From: Panulirus ornatus
Lineage: Eukaryota > Arthropoda > Malacostraca > Decapoda > Palinuridae
NCBI RefSeq assembly: GCF_036320965.1
Contig: NC_092276.1
Coordinates: 6,914,282 to 6,978,281 of the forward strand
DNA: 64,000 bases
Direction of reading: 5' to 3'
How positions within the stretch are numbered: the stretch's first letter is position 1; every line of letters starts with the position of its first letter. Both the position numbers and the translations under genes were made by a program. This document shows positions 20,236 through 30,875 of this stretch, piece after piece. Under the pieces are notes generated by a model that saw only the letters and a list, made by a program, of their open reading frames with translations, made no database searches and was not told the origin of the DNA.

Positions 20236-21182
20236 GTAGTCAGGCTCTCTCTTCGCTTTCACTAATAACCTTAATTCTTCATCCCATCATTTACTACCCT
20301 TTCTAATCTGCCCACCTCCCATGCTTCTCATGCCACAAGCATCTTTTGGGCAAGCCATAACTGCTTTCCTAAATACATCCCATTCCTCCCCTACTCCCTT
20401 ACCTCCTTTGTTCTCACCTTTTTCTATTCTGTACTCAGTCTCTCCTGGTACTTCCTCACACAATTTTCCTTCCAGAGCTCACTCACTCTCACCATTCTCT
20501 CTTCACCCCAACATCCTCTCTTCTTTTCTGAAAACCTCTACAAATCTTCACCTTCGCCTCCACAAGATAATGATCAGACATCCCTCCAGTTGCACCTCTC
20601 AGCACATTAACATCCAAAAGTCTCTCTTTCGTGCACCTGTCAATTAACATGCAATCCAATAACGCTCTCTGGCCATCTCTCCTATGGTTTACAGGAGATA
20701 ATGTTCTGTAAGCGGGCTAAAGCAGGGCACATGAAGTAGTCAGGCTCTCTCTTTGCTTTCACTAATAACCTTAATTCTTCATCCCATCATTTACTACCCT
20801 TTCTAATCTGCCCACCTCCCACGCTTCTCATGCCACAAGCATCTTTTGGGCAAGCCATAACTGCTTTCCTAAATACATCCCATTCCTCCCCCACTCCCTT
20901 ACCTCCTTTGTTCTCACCTTTTTCCATTCTGTACTCAGTCTCTCCTGGTACTTTCTCACACAATTTTCCTTCCAGAGCTCACTCACTCTCACCATTCTCT
21001 CTTCACCCCAACATCCTCTCTTCTTTTCTGAAAACCTCTACAAATCTTCACCTTCGCCTCCACAAGATAATGATCAGACAACCCTCCAGTTGCACCTCTC
21101 AGCACATTAACATCCAAAAGTCTCTCTTTCGTGCACCTGTCAATTAACACGTAATCCAATAACGCTCTCTGGCCATCTCTCC
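20183..21182. repeat. 500 bp tandem duplication (two units)
   Basis: Unit 1 is 20183-20682 and unit 2 is 20683-21182. Both start TATGGTTTACAGGAGATAAT and end GGCCATCTCTCC, with only scattered differences. The unit spans the junction between an old plus-strand RTE end and a minus-strand RTE endonuclease piece. Confidence 0.9.
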
Positions 21183-21955
21183 TACTTACATACGTAAGCT
21201 CTCTTTTTAAACCAGGTATTCCCAATCATCAGTCCTTTTTCAGCACATAAATCTACAAGCTCTTCACCATTTCCTTTTACAACACTGAGCACCCCATGTA
21301 TACCAATTATTCCCTCAACTGCCACATTACTCACCTTTGCATTCAAATCAGCCATCACTATAACCCAGTCTCATGCATCAAAACTACTAACACACTCACT
21401 CATCTGCTCCCAAAACACTTGCCTCTCATGATCTTTCTTCTCATGCCCAGGTGCATATGCACCAATAGTCACCCATCTCTCTCCTTGAACTTTCAGTTTT
21501 ACCCATATCAATCTAGAGTTTACTTTCTTACACTCTATCACATACTCCCACCACTCCTGTTTCAGGAGTAGTGCTACTCCTTCCCTTGCTCTTGTCCTCT
21601 CACTAACCCCTGACTTTACTCCCAAGACATTCCCAAACCACTCTTCCCCTTTACCCTTGAGCTTCGTTTCACTCAGAGCCAAAACATCTAGGATCCTTTC
21701 CTCAAACATACTACCTATCTCTCCTTTTTTCTCATCTTGCTTACATCAGCACACATTTAGACACCCCAATCTGAGCCTTCGAGGAGGATGAGCACTCCCC
21801 GCGTGACTCCTTCTTCTGTTTCCCCTTTTAGAAAGTTAAAATACAAAGGAGGGGTGGGTTTCCAGCCCCCCGCTCCCATCCCCTTTAGTCGCCTTCTATG
21901 ACACGTGAGGAATGCGTGGGAAGTATTCTTTCTCCCCTATCCCCAGGGATAAAAG
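20236..21955 (-). mobile_element. RTE-like LINE, 5' half (leader and endonuclease)
   Basis: The minus strand has the leader (21955-21790), endonuclease with LALSETKLKGKGEEWFGN, an REGVALLLKQEWWEYVIECK block, a ...VTIGAYAPGHEKKDHERQVF block, LNYVLID-type catalytic region and SDHYLVEAKVKICRGFQKR. It has no RT. Part is present twice because of the tandem duplication. Confidence 0.85.
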
Positions 21956-21963
21956 TATATATA

Positions 21964-22060
<97 letters not shown>
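21956..22060. repeat. (TA)n microsatellite, ~100 bp
   Basis: Nearly perfect TA array at the centre of a large inverted repeat. The 'YIYIYI' translations are artefacts. Confidence 0.95.
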
Positions 22061-22312
22061 CCCTGGGGATAGGGGATTAAGAATACTTCCCGCGTATTCC
22101 CTGCGTGTCGTAGAAGGCGACTAAAAGGGGAGGGTGTGGGGGGCTGGAAATCCTCCCCTCTCGTTTTTTTTTTTTAATTTTCCAAAAGAAGGAACAGAGT
22201 GGGGCCATGTGAGGATATTCCAAAAAAGGCCCAGTCCTCTGTTCTTAACGCTACCTCGCTAACGCGGGAAATGGTGAATAGTTTAAAAGAAAAGAAAGAA
22301 AGAATATATATG
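22061..22312 (+). mobile_element. Repeat A, complete
   Basis: The head ATCCCTGGGGATAGGGGATT is followed by ATTCCCTGCGTGTCGTAGAA, CTGGAAATCCTCCCC, a T-run, TTTCCAAAAGAAGGAACAGA, CAGTCCTCTGTTCTTAACGC and the tail GCTACCTCGCTAACGCGGGA, then an A-rich end. This is the best reference copy, about 240 bp. Confidence 0.85.
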
Positions 22313-22319
22313 TATTTAT

Positions 22320-22545
22320 ATCCCTGGGGATAGGGAATAAAGAATACTTCCCACATATTCCCTGCGTGTCGTAAAGGGGGGCTTGTAAATCCTCCCCTCC
22401 CGTCTTTTTTTTTTTTTTTAGTTTTCCAAAAGAAGGAACAGAGAAGGATCCCAAGTGAGGATATTTCCTCCAAAGCTCAGTCCTCTGTTCTTAACGCTAC
22501 CTCGCTAACACGGGAAATAGCGAATGTATGAAAAAAAAATGTGTG
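22320..22545 (+). mobile_element. Repeat A, second tandem copy
   Basis: Same order of blocks as the preceding copy, with a small deletion after TGTCGTAAAG. Ends in TGAAAAAAAA. Confidence 0.85.
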
Positions 22546-23894
22546 TATGTATACATTGAAATGTATTTGTATGTGTGGCGGGGTGGTGAGAGGAATAGAT
22601 AAAGGCAGCAAGTATGAATATGTACATGTGTATATCTGTTGTGAATGAGAGGGCTTGGGAAAAGTCAGTTGTTCTTCGCTGATGATACAGCGCTGGAGGC
22701 TGATTCAGGTGAGAGACAGCAGAAGCTGGTGACTGAGTTTGGTAGAGTGCGTGAAAGAAAGCTGAGAGTAAATGTGAATAAGTGCAAGGTTATTAGGTTC
22801 AGTAGGGCTGAGGGACAAGGCAATTGGGAGGTAAGTTTGAATGGAGAAAAACTGGAGGAAGTGAAGTGTTTTAGATATCTGGGAGTGGATTTAGCAGCGG
22901 ATAGAACCATGGAAGCGGAAGTGAGTCACAGGGTGGGGAAGGGGGCGAATGTTCTGGGAGTGTTGAAGAATGTGTGGAAGACGAGAATGTTATCTTGGAG
23001 AGCAAAAATGGGTATGTATAAAAGAATATTGGTCCCAACAATGTTATATGGTTGTGAGGCATGGGCGATAGATAGGGTTGTGTGGAGGAGGGTGGATGTG
23101 TTGGAAATGAGATGTTTGAGGACAATATGTGGTATGAGGTGGTTTGATCGTGTAAATAATGAAAGGGTAAGAGAGATGCGTGGAAATAAAAAGAGTGTGG
23201 TTGAGAGAGCAGAGGAGGGTGTATTCAAATGGTTTGGTCACATGGAAAGAATGAGTGAGGAAAGACTGACAAAGAGGATATATGTGTCAGAGGTGGAGGG
23301 AACGAGAAGTGGGAGACCAAATTGGAGGTGGGAGGATGGAGTGAAAAAGATTTTGAGCAATCAGGGCCTGAACATACAGGAGAGTGAAAGGCGTGCAAGG
23401 AATAGAGTGAACTGGAACAATATGGTATACCGGGGTGGACGTGCTGTCAATGGATTGAACCAGGGCATGTGAAGTGTCTGGGGTAAACCCTGGAAAGTTT
23501 TGTGGGGCCTGGATGTGGAAAGGGAGCTGTGGTTTCTGTGCATTACACATGACAGCTAGAGACTGAGTGTGAACGAATGTGGCCTTTGTTGTCTTTTCCG
23601 AGTGTTAACTCACACGCATGCAGGGGGAGGGGGGTGCCATTTCATGTGTGGCAGGATGGCGTTGGGAATGGATGAAGCAGCAAGTATGAATATGTACATA
23701 TGTATATATGTATACATCTGTGTATGTATATGTATGTTGAAATGTATAGGTATGTATATGTGCGTGTGTGGGCATTTATGTATATACATGTGTATGTGGA
23801 TAGGTTGGGCCATTCTTTCATCTGTTTCCATGCGCTACCTCGCTAACGCGGGAGACAGCGACAAAGTATAAAAAAAAAAAAAAAAAAAAAAAAT
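22546..23894 (+). mobile_element. RTE-like LINE, 5'-truncated, plus tail fragment
   Basis: A short tail-like piece (22546-22640) precedes RT from about 22641. The open frame 22645-23472 (275 codons) holds QLFFADDTALEADSGE, thumb, YGCEAWAIDRVVWRRVDVLE and the C-terminal region, ending RAVNGLNQGM. The long 3' UTR is followed by poly(A) 23870-23893. The sequence is diverged from the short-UTR copies but open. Confidence 0.85.
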
Positions 23895-24040
23895 GTATTC
23901 ATTGAAATGTATATGTATGTATATGTGCGTGTGTGGGCGTTTATGTATATTCCTGTGAATGTGGGTAGGTTAGGCCATTCCTCGTCTATTTCTTTGCACT
24001 ACCTCGCTAACGCAGGAGAAAGCAATTAAGTATGATAATA
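23895..24040 (+). mobile_element. RTE-like tail fragment
   Basis: Second tail directly after the poly(A) of the previous copy, from the microsatellite part to the hairpin (CTACCTCGCTAACGCAGGAG) and an ATAATAATAATG end. Confidence 0.8.
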
Positions 24041-24044
24041 ATAA

Positions 24045-24283
24045 TGATTTTTTTTTTATACTACTCACCATTTCCCGCGCCAGTGAGGTAGCGTTAAGAA
24101 ACAGATGACTAAGCCTTTGAGGGAAATCCTCACTTGGCCCCCTTCTCTGTTCCTTCTTCTGGAAAATTAAAAACAAGAGGGGAGGATTTCCAGCCCCCCG
24201 CTCCCTCCCCTTTAGTCGATTTTTACGACATGCAGGGAATACGTGGGAAGTATTCTTTCTCCCCTATCCCCAGGGATAATACT
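24045..24283 (-). mobile_element. Repeat A, complete
   Basis: Reverse copy: ACCATTTCCCGCGCCAGTGA, ..., GACATGCAGGGAATACGTGG and the head CTCCCCTATCCCCAGGGATA. Confidence 0.8.
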
Positions 24284-24665
24284 GATAATATAATAATATG
24301 TCTTAGGATGAATTTATAAATCAGTATGCTCTGACTGCAAGAGAAGTAATACATTTAAAAAGATGAGTTTATGTTTTGCACTTTAAATATACAACTTGTT
24401 ATGTTCAGTGAGGAAGTACAGAAGGAGATCAAAGGTGAAAGAAAAGAAAAAGTAACAAGTTATAAAGAAATGTAATGTAAATAAATAAATGTATGAAGGT
24501 GTCATGCACAGTTACCTAAGAAGAAATGCTGGAGAAGTTCTAATGAATATAAAGATAAAACTTCATTTTAGAGTACATTTCACAAAAAACTTCATTCTCT
24601 TGAAATTCACTCCTGATACCTTTACTTATGCCTACATTCAGTAATAACCGGAATATAATACTTAC
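24284..24665. other. Unassigned intron sequence
   Basis: AT-rich, follows the donor of the last coiled-coil exon in transcript direction. Nothing recognised. Confidence 0.5.
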
Positions 24666-24917
24666 CCCAAAGCTTTCACGTTCCCACTGTTTCTTGATTT
24701 CTTTCATCTGAGCTTCTGCATGCAGAAGCTGCACCTCCAGAGATCTCTTCTCATTACCAATACGTCTGACAGTATTCTCGGACTCATGAAGTTTTTCTTT
24801 CAGTGGCTGATATTTACGTTCTAATTCAGTAATTCGAGACAACATTTCATTTCTTTTAGAGAGCTCTTTCTGAAGATCAGATTGTAGCTTTGTAACAAGT
24901 TCTTTGTATTTAGTCAT
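24666..24917 (-). CDS. NUMA1: NuMA-like last coiled-coil exon, 84 codons
   Basis: The acceptor CACTACAG is followed by ATGACTAAATACAAAG (24917), and the donor is TTTGGG|GTAAGT (24666). Its 252 nt give 84 codons, phase 0. The coil contains ITELERKYQPLKEKLHESEN and then SLEVQLLHAEAQMKEIKKQW. The latter resembles the SLEAQVAHADQQLRDL segment that closes the human NuMA rod. The open frame extends beyond both splice sites but loses its coiled-coil character there, which supports the chosen boundaries. Confidence 0.82.
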
Positions 24918-25073
24918 CTGTAGTGTAAGAAAACAGATCATAGAGGTATCAAAAGATATTTTTGAATGAAACCATATCAAAGGCTATAGCACCCAGAGAG
25001 CCAAATTTGCTCTGATATTTTACAATAAAGAAAAAAATAATAAAATTCCTTCTTTCTATATATCCTACATTAC

Positions 25074-25250
25074 CTGTTTCTCATAGTCCTCATTTATAGT
25101 TTTGGCCTCATCAAGTTTGGCAAATACTTCTGTCAGCTTCTTCTTGGCTGCCTCATACTTCTGGAAGATTATTTCTTTTTCTTTGCTCATTTGTTCAAGT
25201 TCCTCTATCTGAATCATAAGCTTCTCAACCTCTGTCCGATATGACATTTT
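25074..25250 (-). CDS. NUMA1: NuMA-like coiled-coil exon, 59 codons
   Basis: The exon runs from AAAATGTCATATCGG (25250, after CACTTGTCAAG) to GAAACAG|GTAATG (25074). Its 177 nt give 59 codons, phase 0. It reads KMSYRTEVEKLMIQIEELEQ, followed by a FQKYEAAKKKLTEVFAKLDE helix. The KYEAAKKKLTEV segment resembles the KYEGAKVKVLEE segment remembered from the distal coil of human NuMA. The acceptor has a weak pyrimidine tract, so the exact start is slightly uncertain. Confidence 0.78.
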
Positions 25251-25744
25251 CTTGACAAGTGCATAAAAGCATCATTAGATTATGGAATATTTCAAAACAG
25301 AAGATATACATACTGTCTTAATGAAATCACAATTCTTAATTTGGGAAAATTGTAAAAGCTGAGATTCTGGAGACATTTAAATCTGCATTTGTAGTATGTG
25401 GATTGGAAAACTTGGAAATTAATATTTCTGTCCCACCTGAATATTCAGTCCTCAATGGTACCAAAAAAACTAGACATAGGGAAGAAGGATAAAATGGGAC
25501 TCACTCATAACACCGAAGAGCTGGATTGAACTTTTAGCAGGTACAGCAATAAAGAACAAGCTACCGTTAGGAAAGAGCTACATGTCAGAAAAAACTGCAA
25601 TAACCCTTTGTGGTGCTGAAGTCCTTTCACATTTGGAATATGCAAGTCTGTTATTGCATAAAAGGCTACTACACTAAGTATTGTACAGGATCGAATAGAT
25701 TAAGATGTCGGAGGTAACACAGCAGAATGCAATTTTCACAGTCT
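25251..25744. other. Unassigned intron sequence
   Basis: A plus-strand stretch near 25530-25680 reads as partly open (ELDxTFSRYSNKEQATV, LEYASLLLHKRLL). It has stops and may be an ancient LINE piece. No firm call. Confidence 0.35.
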
Positions 25745-26390
25745 TAAGTGATATGCTATCTATCTATCTATCTATATCTCTGATGCCCATTCCCCATGGG
25801 AACTCCCTCAAGGGGATAGCTATACAAAAGTCTCCATAACTGTTTAACTCCAGAGTCCCTTTTTAGCCTTCAGTGCCTCACCCATAGTGATCTACTGGCA
25901 AAGGGCAATTCAAGCACAGTGTTTTCTGAGGATCCTACCTACTGCTTCCACCTAATGTGTCTAGATACTTCTTCCAGCTAATGTTCCTACCTACTTCTAC
26001 CTAATTTTCCTGTCTAATATTCTTACCCACTACTTCTACATATTGCTCCTGTCACTTTGCCAAAAGTAAGGGTTAGCACACAGCACTCACTAAAGGAAAA
26101 TCTAGAGTTACAAAGAATGAGCTGTGTGAGTTAAGTGTTATCAAATGTTATGTGTGACAAGGAGGGGTTGTATATTTCAGGACAGAATCCCAACAGTCCA
26201 CCTCTGGTTGGGGTAGAAAGAGAAGACAGCTACCTGGGTCAAAGGAGTGCAATTTGACAACCACTGAAGTAGTAGCTCACTATGCAGCCAACACTAACAC
26301 TCCAAATACCTAGGCAAGTAGTACCAGTAATGTACGTCCCTGCTTGGTGGCTTCCTACCAACTACTACCTACTAACTGATATACTTTGAT
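25745..26390 (+). repeat. Dispersed repeat C, longest copy
   Basis: (TATC)n, ATATCTCTGATGCCCATTCC, GGAACTCCCTCAAGGGGATA, CTACTTCTACATATTGCTCC-type units, then the unique 3' half: GAATGAGCTGTGTGAGTTAA, GACAGAATCCCAACAGTCCA, TTGACAACCACTGAAGTAGT and TGGTGGCTTCCTACCAACTA. About 630 bp. Confidence 0.8.
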
Positions 26391-26509
26391 TAAGATATAT
26401 CTTCATGACATATTTCAGGTTTGATATTAGCTTATGAAGGGCAGGAACTTCTACAGCAAAACTAATTTTTGTAGCCTTAAGTGACTCACAACCACAACAA
26501 GTTCAAAGT

Positions 26510-26720
26510 TCCAGGCTGTCAAAATGAAAGCAATGAGGCTAATTAGAAAAGTTACAATGGATAGGATGAGAAACGCTAAGATAAGAGAAGATTTGAACAT
26601 TACATCTGAAAAAAAAAAAAAAAAGCTTAGATGATATGGCTATATATAGAGAATGCAAGAAATGAAATATGCCAAGAGGACTTTCAACTGAACCACAGAA
26701 TGAAGATGTTCAGCAGGACA
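26510..26720 (+). mobile_element. Possible second RTE-type LINE, C-terminal scrap
   Basis: The plus strand reads VKMKAMRLIRKVTMDRMRNA, then KIREDLNI, and after an A-run RYGYI.RMQEMKYAKR. These resemble the MRxLRR...DRxRNxxIRxxLxV...RWFGHxxRMxxxRxPKR region of RTE elements, but not the dominant family here. Confidence 0.4.
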
Positions 26721-27404
26721 TTGGTGTGTACAGTGGATTTGGGGCATCAAATGCTAACTTGAAAAATGAGGGAAGAGACAGGAGTAAGTTATAGAAAACA
26801 GAGTAAGATGATATGAACAAATAGAAAAGATTGGGATGCCAGTGACTTACAGGCTTCCCTAAGTCTAAAGTGGTGTTTGGTGAGGAAACTAAATATTTCT
26901 GTAAAACTTCATTTACTCCCTAAATTACATATAGGCTGGAGATGTGTTGCTAAACATCCAACTAAGAATTTCTTCTAAGCTTCAATGTCAAATGCTTTTG
27001 AATCATACTGGATGCAAACTATCAAATGAATGCAAGACTCACTAGCAAAGGGCTTGCCTACACATCAACAAAATATCCCTTACAGCTTAACAAAAAATGA
27101 AAAAGCTGACTATGTAAGTAAAAACTAAATTAAAATGAAAAACCTGACTATGTAAGTAAAAAATGAATTAAACAAATTTGCTAAAGTAATAAGGAAGACT
27201 CAGAGAACATGGTTTAACAAGGGCCATGGAATGCAAGGTGCAAAAATTGCCAGAGAAGACAGTGTGCTGACTTGTCACTGGTCAAAAAAGAATTCTTCAG
27301 AAAATTCAGCACTTTGGTTGTTAAATATTCCAAACCAAAAATAGATGCTGCTATCAGCAATAGCCCAAATAGAATATGAATGATAGAAGAGGGGTTTGTC
27401 TTAC
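26721..27404. other. Unassigned intron sequence
   Basis: Nothing recognised apart from two near-identical ~40 bp stretches around 27100-27170 (CTGACTATGTAAGTAAAAA twice). Confidence 0.45.
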
Positions 27405-27557
27405 CATTCTATCAGCAACAGCCTTCTTCTCGGATCTAAATTTCTCCTTCATTGCTGTCAGCTCTTCCGCTAAGCTTCTGTTAGATTTCTCCGATTCACG
27501 TTCGACCTGCATCACCTCCTCCTGCAAATCAATTATGCTATTCTGTTCCCCATTAAA
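27405..27557 (-). CDS. NUMA1: NuMA-like coiled-coil exon, 51 codons
   Basis: The acceptor CTTAATCAG precedes TTTAATGGGGAACAG (27557), and the donor is ATG|GTAAGA (27405). Its 153 nt give 51 codons, phase 0. The peptide contains DLQEEVMQVERESEKSNRS and then a SLAEELTAMKEKFRSEKKA helix ending VADRM. It is charged coiled coil without other motifs, in the distal part of the rod. Confidence 0.8.
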
Positions 27558-28384
27558 CTGATTAAGAAAAGGGCTTACGAGATGCACTCAGAACATAATT
27601 GGACAAGCATTCCAAATCCAGTTATAAAAATATCGGTGAACAGAATTAACTTCCTTTTTACTTAAAATAAACTAGTATTTTGATTCATTCCATTGTATCT
27701 GCCCTTTCCCTGTAGAACAGGAAAAAACATTACCTGGGTATCTCCTCTGTCATAAAATGTGACTAATAGGGCTAAAGAACATCACCTCCTCCCAAAGTAT
27801 TTGATTAACCTCACTGGACACTGATATCCTCCCATCTGATCTCTCTTATTTTATTTTTTTTTGGCTTTCATACCTTTCTCTTGACCAATAGCCTTTTTTT
27901 CTTGTACTCCTCTTAATCACTCATGCTACTTCTTGAGAGACACTACCCACACACTTTTTTTTTTTGTTCTTTTACAAGCAATAAGACTTCCTCACTCCAC
28001 CCCTTAGTAACCCTTCTCACATATCCACATCCCATCTTTTGCATGCATTACACTTCCTCACACAGGAAAGGAATACTAACCTTAACTCTGTGGCGACAAA
28101 TTATAACAAAAGTATTAATAGACATTATTCCTTCTCATTGCAAAATACCACTATGGTCCCACACAGTTCACTGACCCTTCCCCAACCAGGACATGGTGCC
28201 AGGGAGCCATAAAGTGCTGCCCCTACGTGATGGCTGGCTGAAACTTCACTCATAAACAATAACACTCAGCTGACAACCATTACATATGCAATGATTCATT
28301 TATTTTACATTTACATTTTCACACTAATTTCATTTAGTTAGGTAATAATATGCCATATTTTTCCTGAATATTTTTGAATAGGCA
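27558..28384. other. Unassigned intron sequence
   Basis: T-rich; 27860-28060 may be a very old minus-strand RTE linker (CATACCTTTCTCTTGACC resembles the linker at 11100). No firm feature. Confidence 0.35.
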
Positions 28385-30500
28385 ATACGGGGCTGCTAAT
28401 TCATAATAATACAAGTAGTGGTGAAGGGAGAAGGAGATGGAGTGAGATTTTGAAGGTCTGTTGAATGCGTTTGATGAAAGAGTAGCAGATATAGGGTGTT
28501 TTGTTCGAGCAGGTGTGTGAAGTGGGAGGGTCAGGGAGAATAGTTTGGTAAACAGAGAAGAGGTAGTGAAAGTTTTGCGGAAGGTGAAAGCCGGCAAGGC
28601 AGCGGGTTTGGGTGGTACTGAAAAGGAATTTATTAAAAAAGGGGGTGACTGTGTTGTTGACTGGTTGGTAAGGATATTCAATGTATGTATGGTTCATGGT
28701 GAAGTGCCTGAGGATTGGCGGAATGCTTGTATAGAGCCATTGTACGTAGGTGAAGGGGATAAAGGTGAGTGTTCAAATTACCGAGGTATAAGTTTGTTGA
28801 GTATTCCTGGGAAATTATATGGGAGGGTACTGAATGAAAGGGTAAAGGCATGTACAGAGCATCAGATTGGGGAAGAGCAGTTTGGTTTCAGAAGTGGTAG
28901 AGGATGTATGGATCAGGTGCTTGCTTTGAAGAATGTATGTGAGAAGTACTTAGAAAAACAGATGGATTTGTATGTAGCATTTATGGATCTGGAGAAGGCA
29001 TATGATAGGGTTGACAGAGATGCTTTGTAGAGGGTACTAAGAGTATATGGTGTGGGAGGTAAGTTGCTAGAAGCAGTGAAAAGTTTTTACAAAGGATATA
29101 AGGCATATGTACGAGTAGGAAGAGAGGAAAGTGATTGGTTCCCAGTGGTCAGTGTGTGTCTCCATGGTTGTTTAATTTGTTTATGGATGGGGTGGTTAGG
29201 GAGATGAATGCAAGAGTTTTGGAGAGAGGGGCAAGTATGCAGTCTGTTGTGGATGAGAGGGCTTGGGAAGTGAGTCGGATGTTGTTCGCTGATGATACAG
29301 CGCTGGTGGCTGATTCGGGTGAGAAACTGCAGAAGTTGGTGACTGAGTTTGGTAAAGTGTGTGAAAGAGGAAAGCTGAGAGTAAATGTGAATAAGAGCAA
29401 AGTTATTTGGTTCAGTAGGGTTGAGGGACAAGTTAACTGGAAGGTAAGTTTGAATGGAAAAAACTGGAGGAAGTGAAGTGCTTTAGGTATCCAGGAGTGG
29501 ATTTGGCAGCAGATGGAACCATGGAAGCGGAAGTGAGTCACAAGGTGGGGGAAGGGGCAGTGGTTCTGGGAACGTTCAAGAATGTGTGGAAGGCGAGAAT
29601 GTTATCTTGGAGAGCAAAAATGAGCATGTTTGAAGGAATAGGGGTTCCAACAATGTTATATGGTTGTGAGGCATGGTCTATAAATAGGGTTGTGCGGAGG
29701 AGGGTGGACATGTTGGAAATGAAATGTTTGAGGACAATATGTGGTGTGAGGTGGTTTGATCGAGTAAGTAATGAAAGGGTAAGAGAGATGTGTGGTAACA
29801 AAAAGAGTGTGGTTGAGAGAGCAAAAGAGGGTGTATTGAAATGGTTTGGTCACATGGAGAGAATGAGTGAGGAAAGATTGACAAAAAGGATATATGTGTT
29901 AGAGGTAGAGGGATAGACGAGAAGTGGGAGACCAAATTGGAGGTGGAAGGATGTAGTGAAAAAGATTTTGAGCGATTGGGGCCAGAACATACAGGAGGGT
30001 GAACGGCGTGCAAGGAATAGAGTGAATTGGAATGATGTGGTATACCGGGGTGGACGTGCTGTCAGTGGATTGAACCAGGGCATGAAAAGCATGAAAAGTT
30101 TTGTGGGGGTCTGGATGTGGAAAGGGAGCTGTGGTTTCGGTGCATTACACATGACAGCAAGAGAACAAGTGTGAAAGAACGTGGCCTTTGTTGTCTTTTC
30201 CTAGCGCTACCTCGCATGCGCATGGGGGGAGGGGGGTGCTATTTCATGTGTGGCGGGGTGGCGACAGGAATGGATGAAGGCAGCAAGTATGAATACGTAC
30301 ATATTTATATGTCTATGTATATATATATGTTTGTATACGTTGAAATATATAGGTACGTATATGTGCATGTGGGCGTTTATGTATATACATGTGTATGTGG
30401 GTGGGTTGGGCCATTCTTTCATCTGTTTCCTTGTGCTACCTCGCTGGTGTGGGAGACAGCAACTAAGCATGATAAAAATATAAAAATATAAGTAAAGATA
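28385..30500 (+). mobile_element. RTE-like LINE, RT to long 3' UTR
   Basis: It starts in the linker (TSSGEG..RRWSEI) and has open pieces 28545-29030 (RT fingers and palm), 29135-29476 (MLFADDTALVADSGE) and 29473-29916 (C-terminal). Lesions: a stop at the W of DALW (TAG at ~29027-29029), a short deletion at the LRQGCVMSP motif (~29150), a frameshift near 29460 and a stop at ~29914. Long 3' UTR, ending AACTAAGCATGATAAAAATA. Confidence 0.88.
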
Positions 30501-30875
30501 TATACAGTGCTTTTGATGGGTGCTAATAAGTTGGTAGCACAAATCACAATGCTGATTGGCATCCATTAATTTTTGCTCAGTCTTTCTTAGTATATCTGTA
30601 CATAGGCCTCTTTTCACCACTTCACTTCTTTTACAGACATTTCATCTTTTCCTAAAACCTATAACACTTGCACATTTGCCTCCAATTATAGTATCATTCT
30701 TACTATCCTAGTTTCTTTTCTTTGTTTGTTGATAATTACAAAAGAAAAATTATAGGAAGTATTTTAAAGGTTAACAAAATATATGGAAGTGACACCACTA
30801 AAGTATACATGATCCTGACTGAAGAACTTAAGTAAGTATTCAGTGCAAAAAGGAGAGAAAGATGGATGGTAGGAT
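30501..30875. other. Unassigned intron sequence
   Basis: Nothing recognised between two RTE copies. Confidence 0.5.

Noticed and set aside
21898..22124. Frames with long YIYIYI runs
   Set aside because: Artefact of the (TA)n array between two repeat heads.
18637..24665. A missing NuMA exon between the rod end and the LGN-binding exon
   Set aside because: I looked for the extra ~90 residues known in vertebrates and saw no exon with coding character; the region is RTE, repeat A and repeat C.
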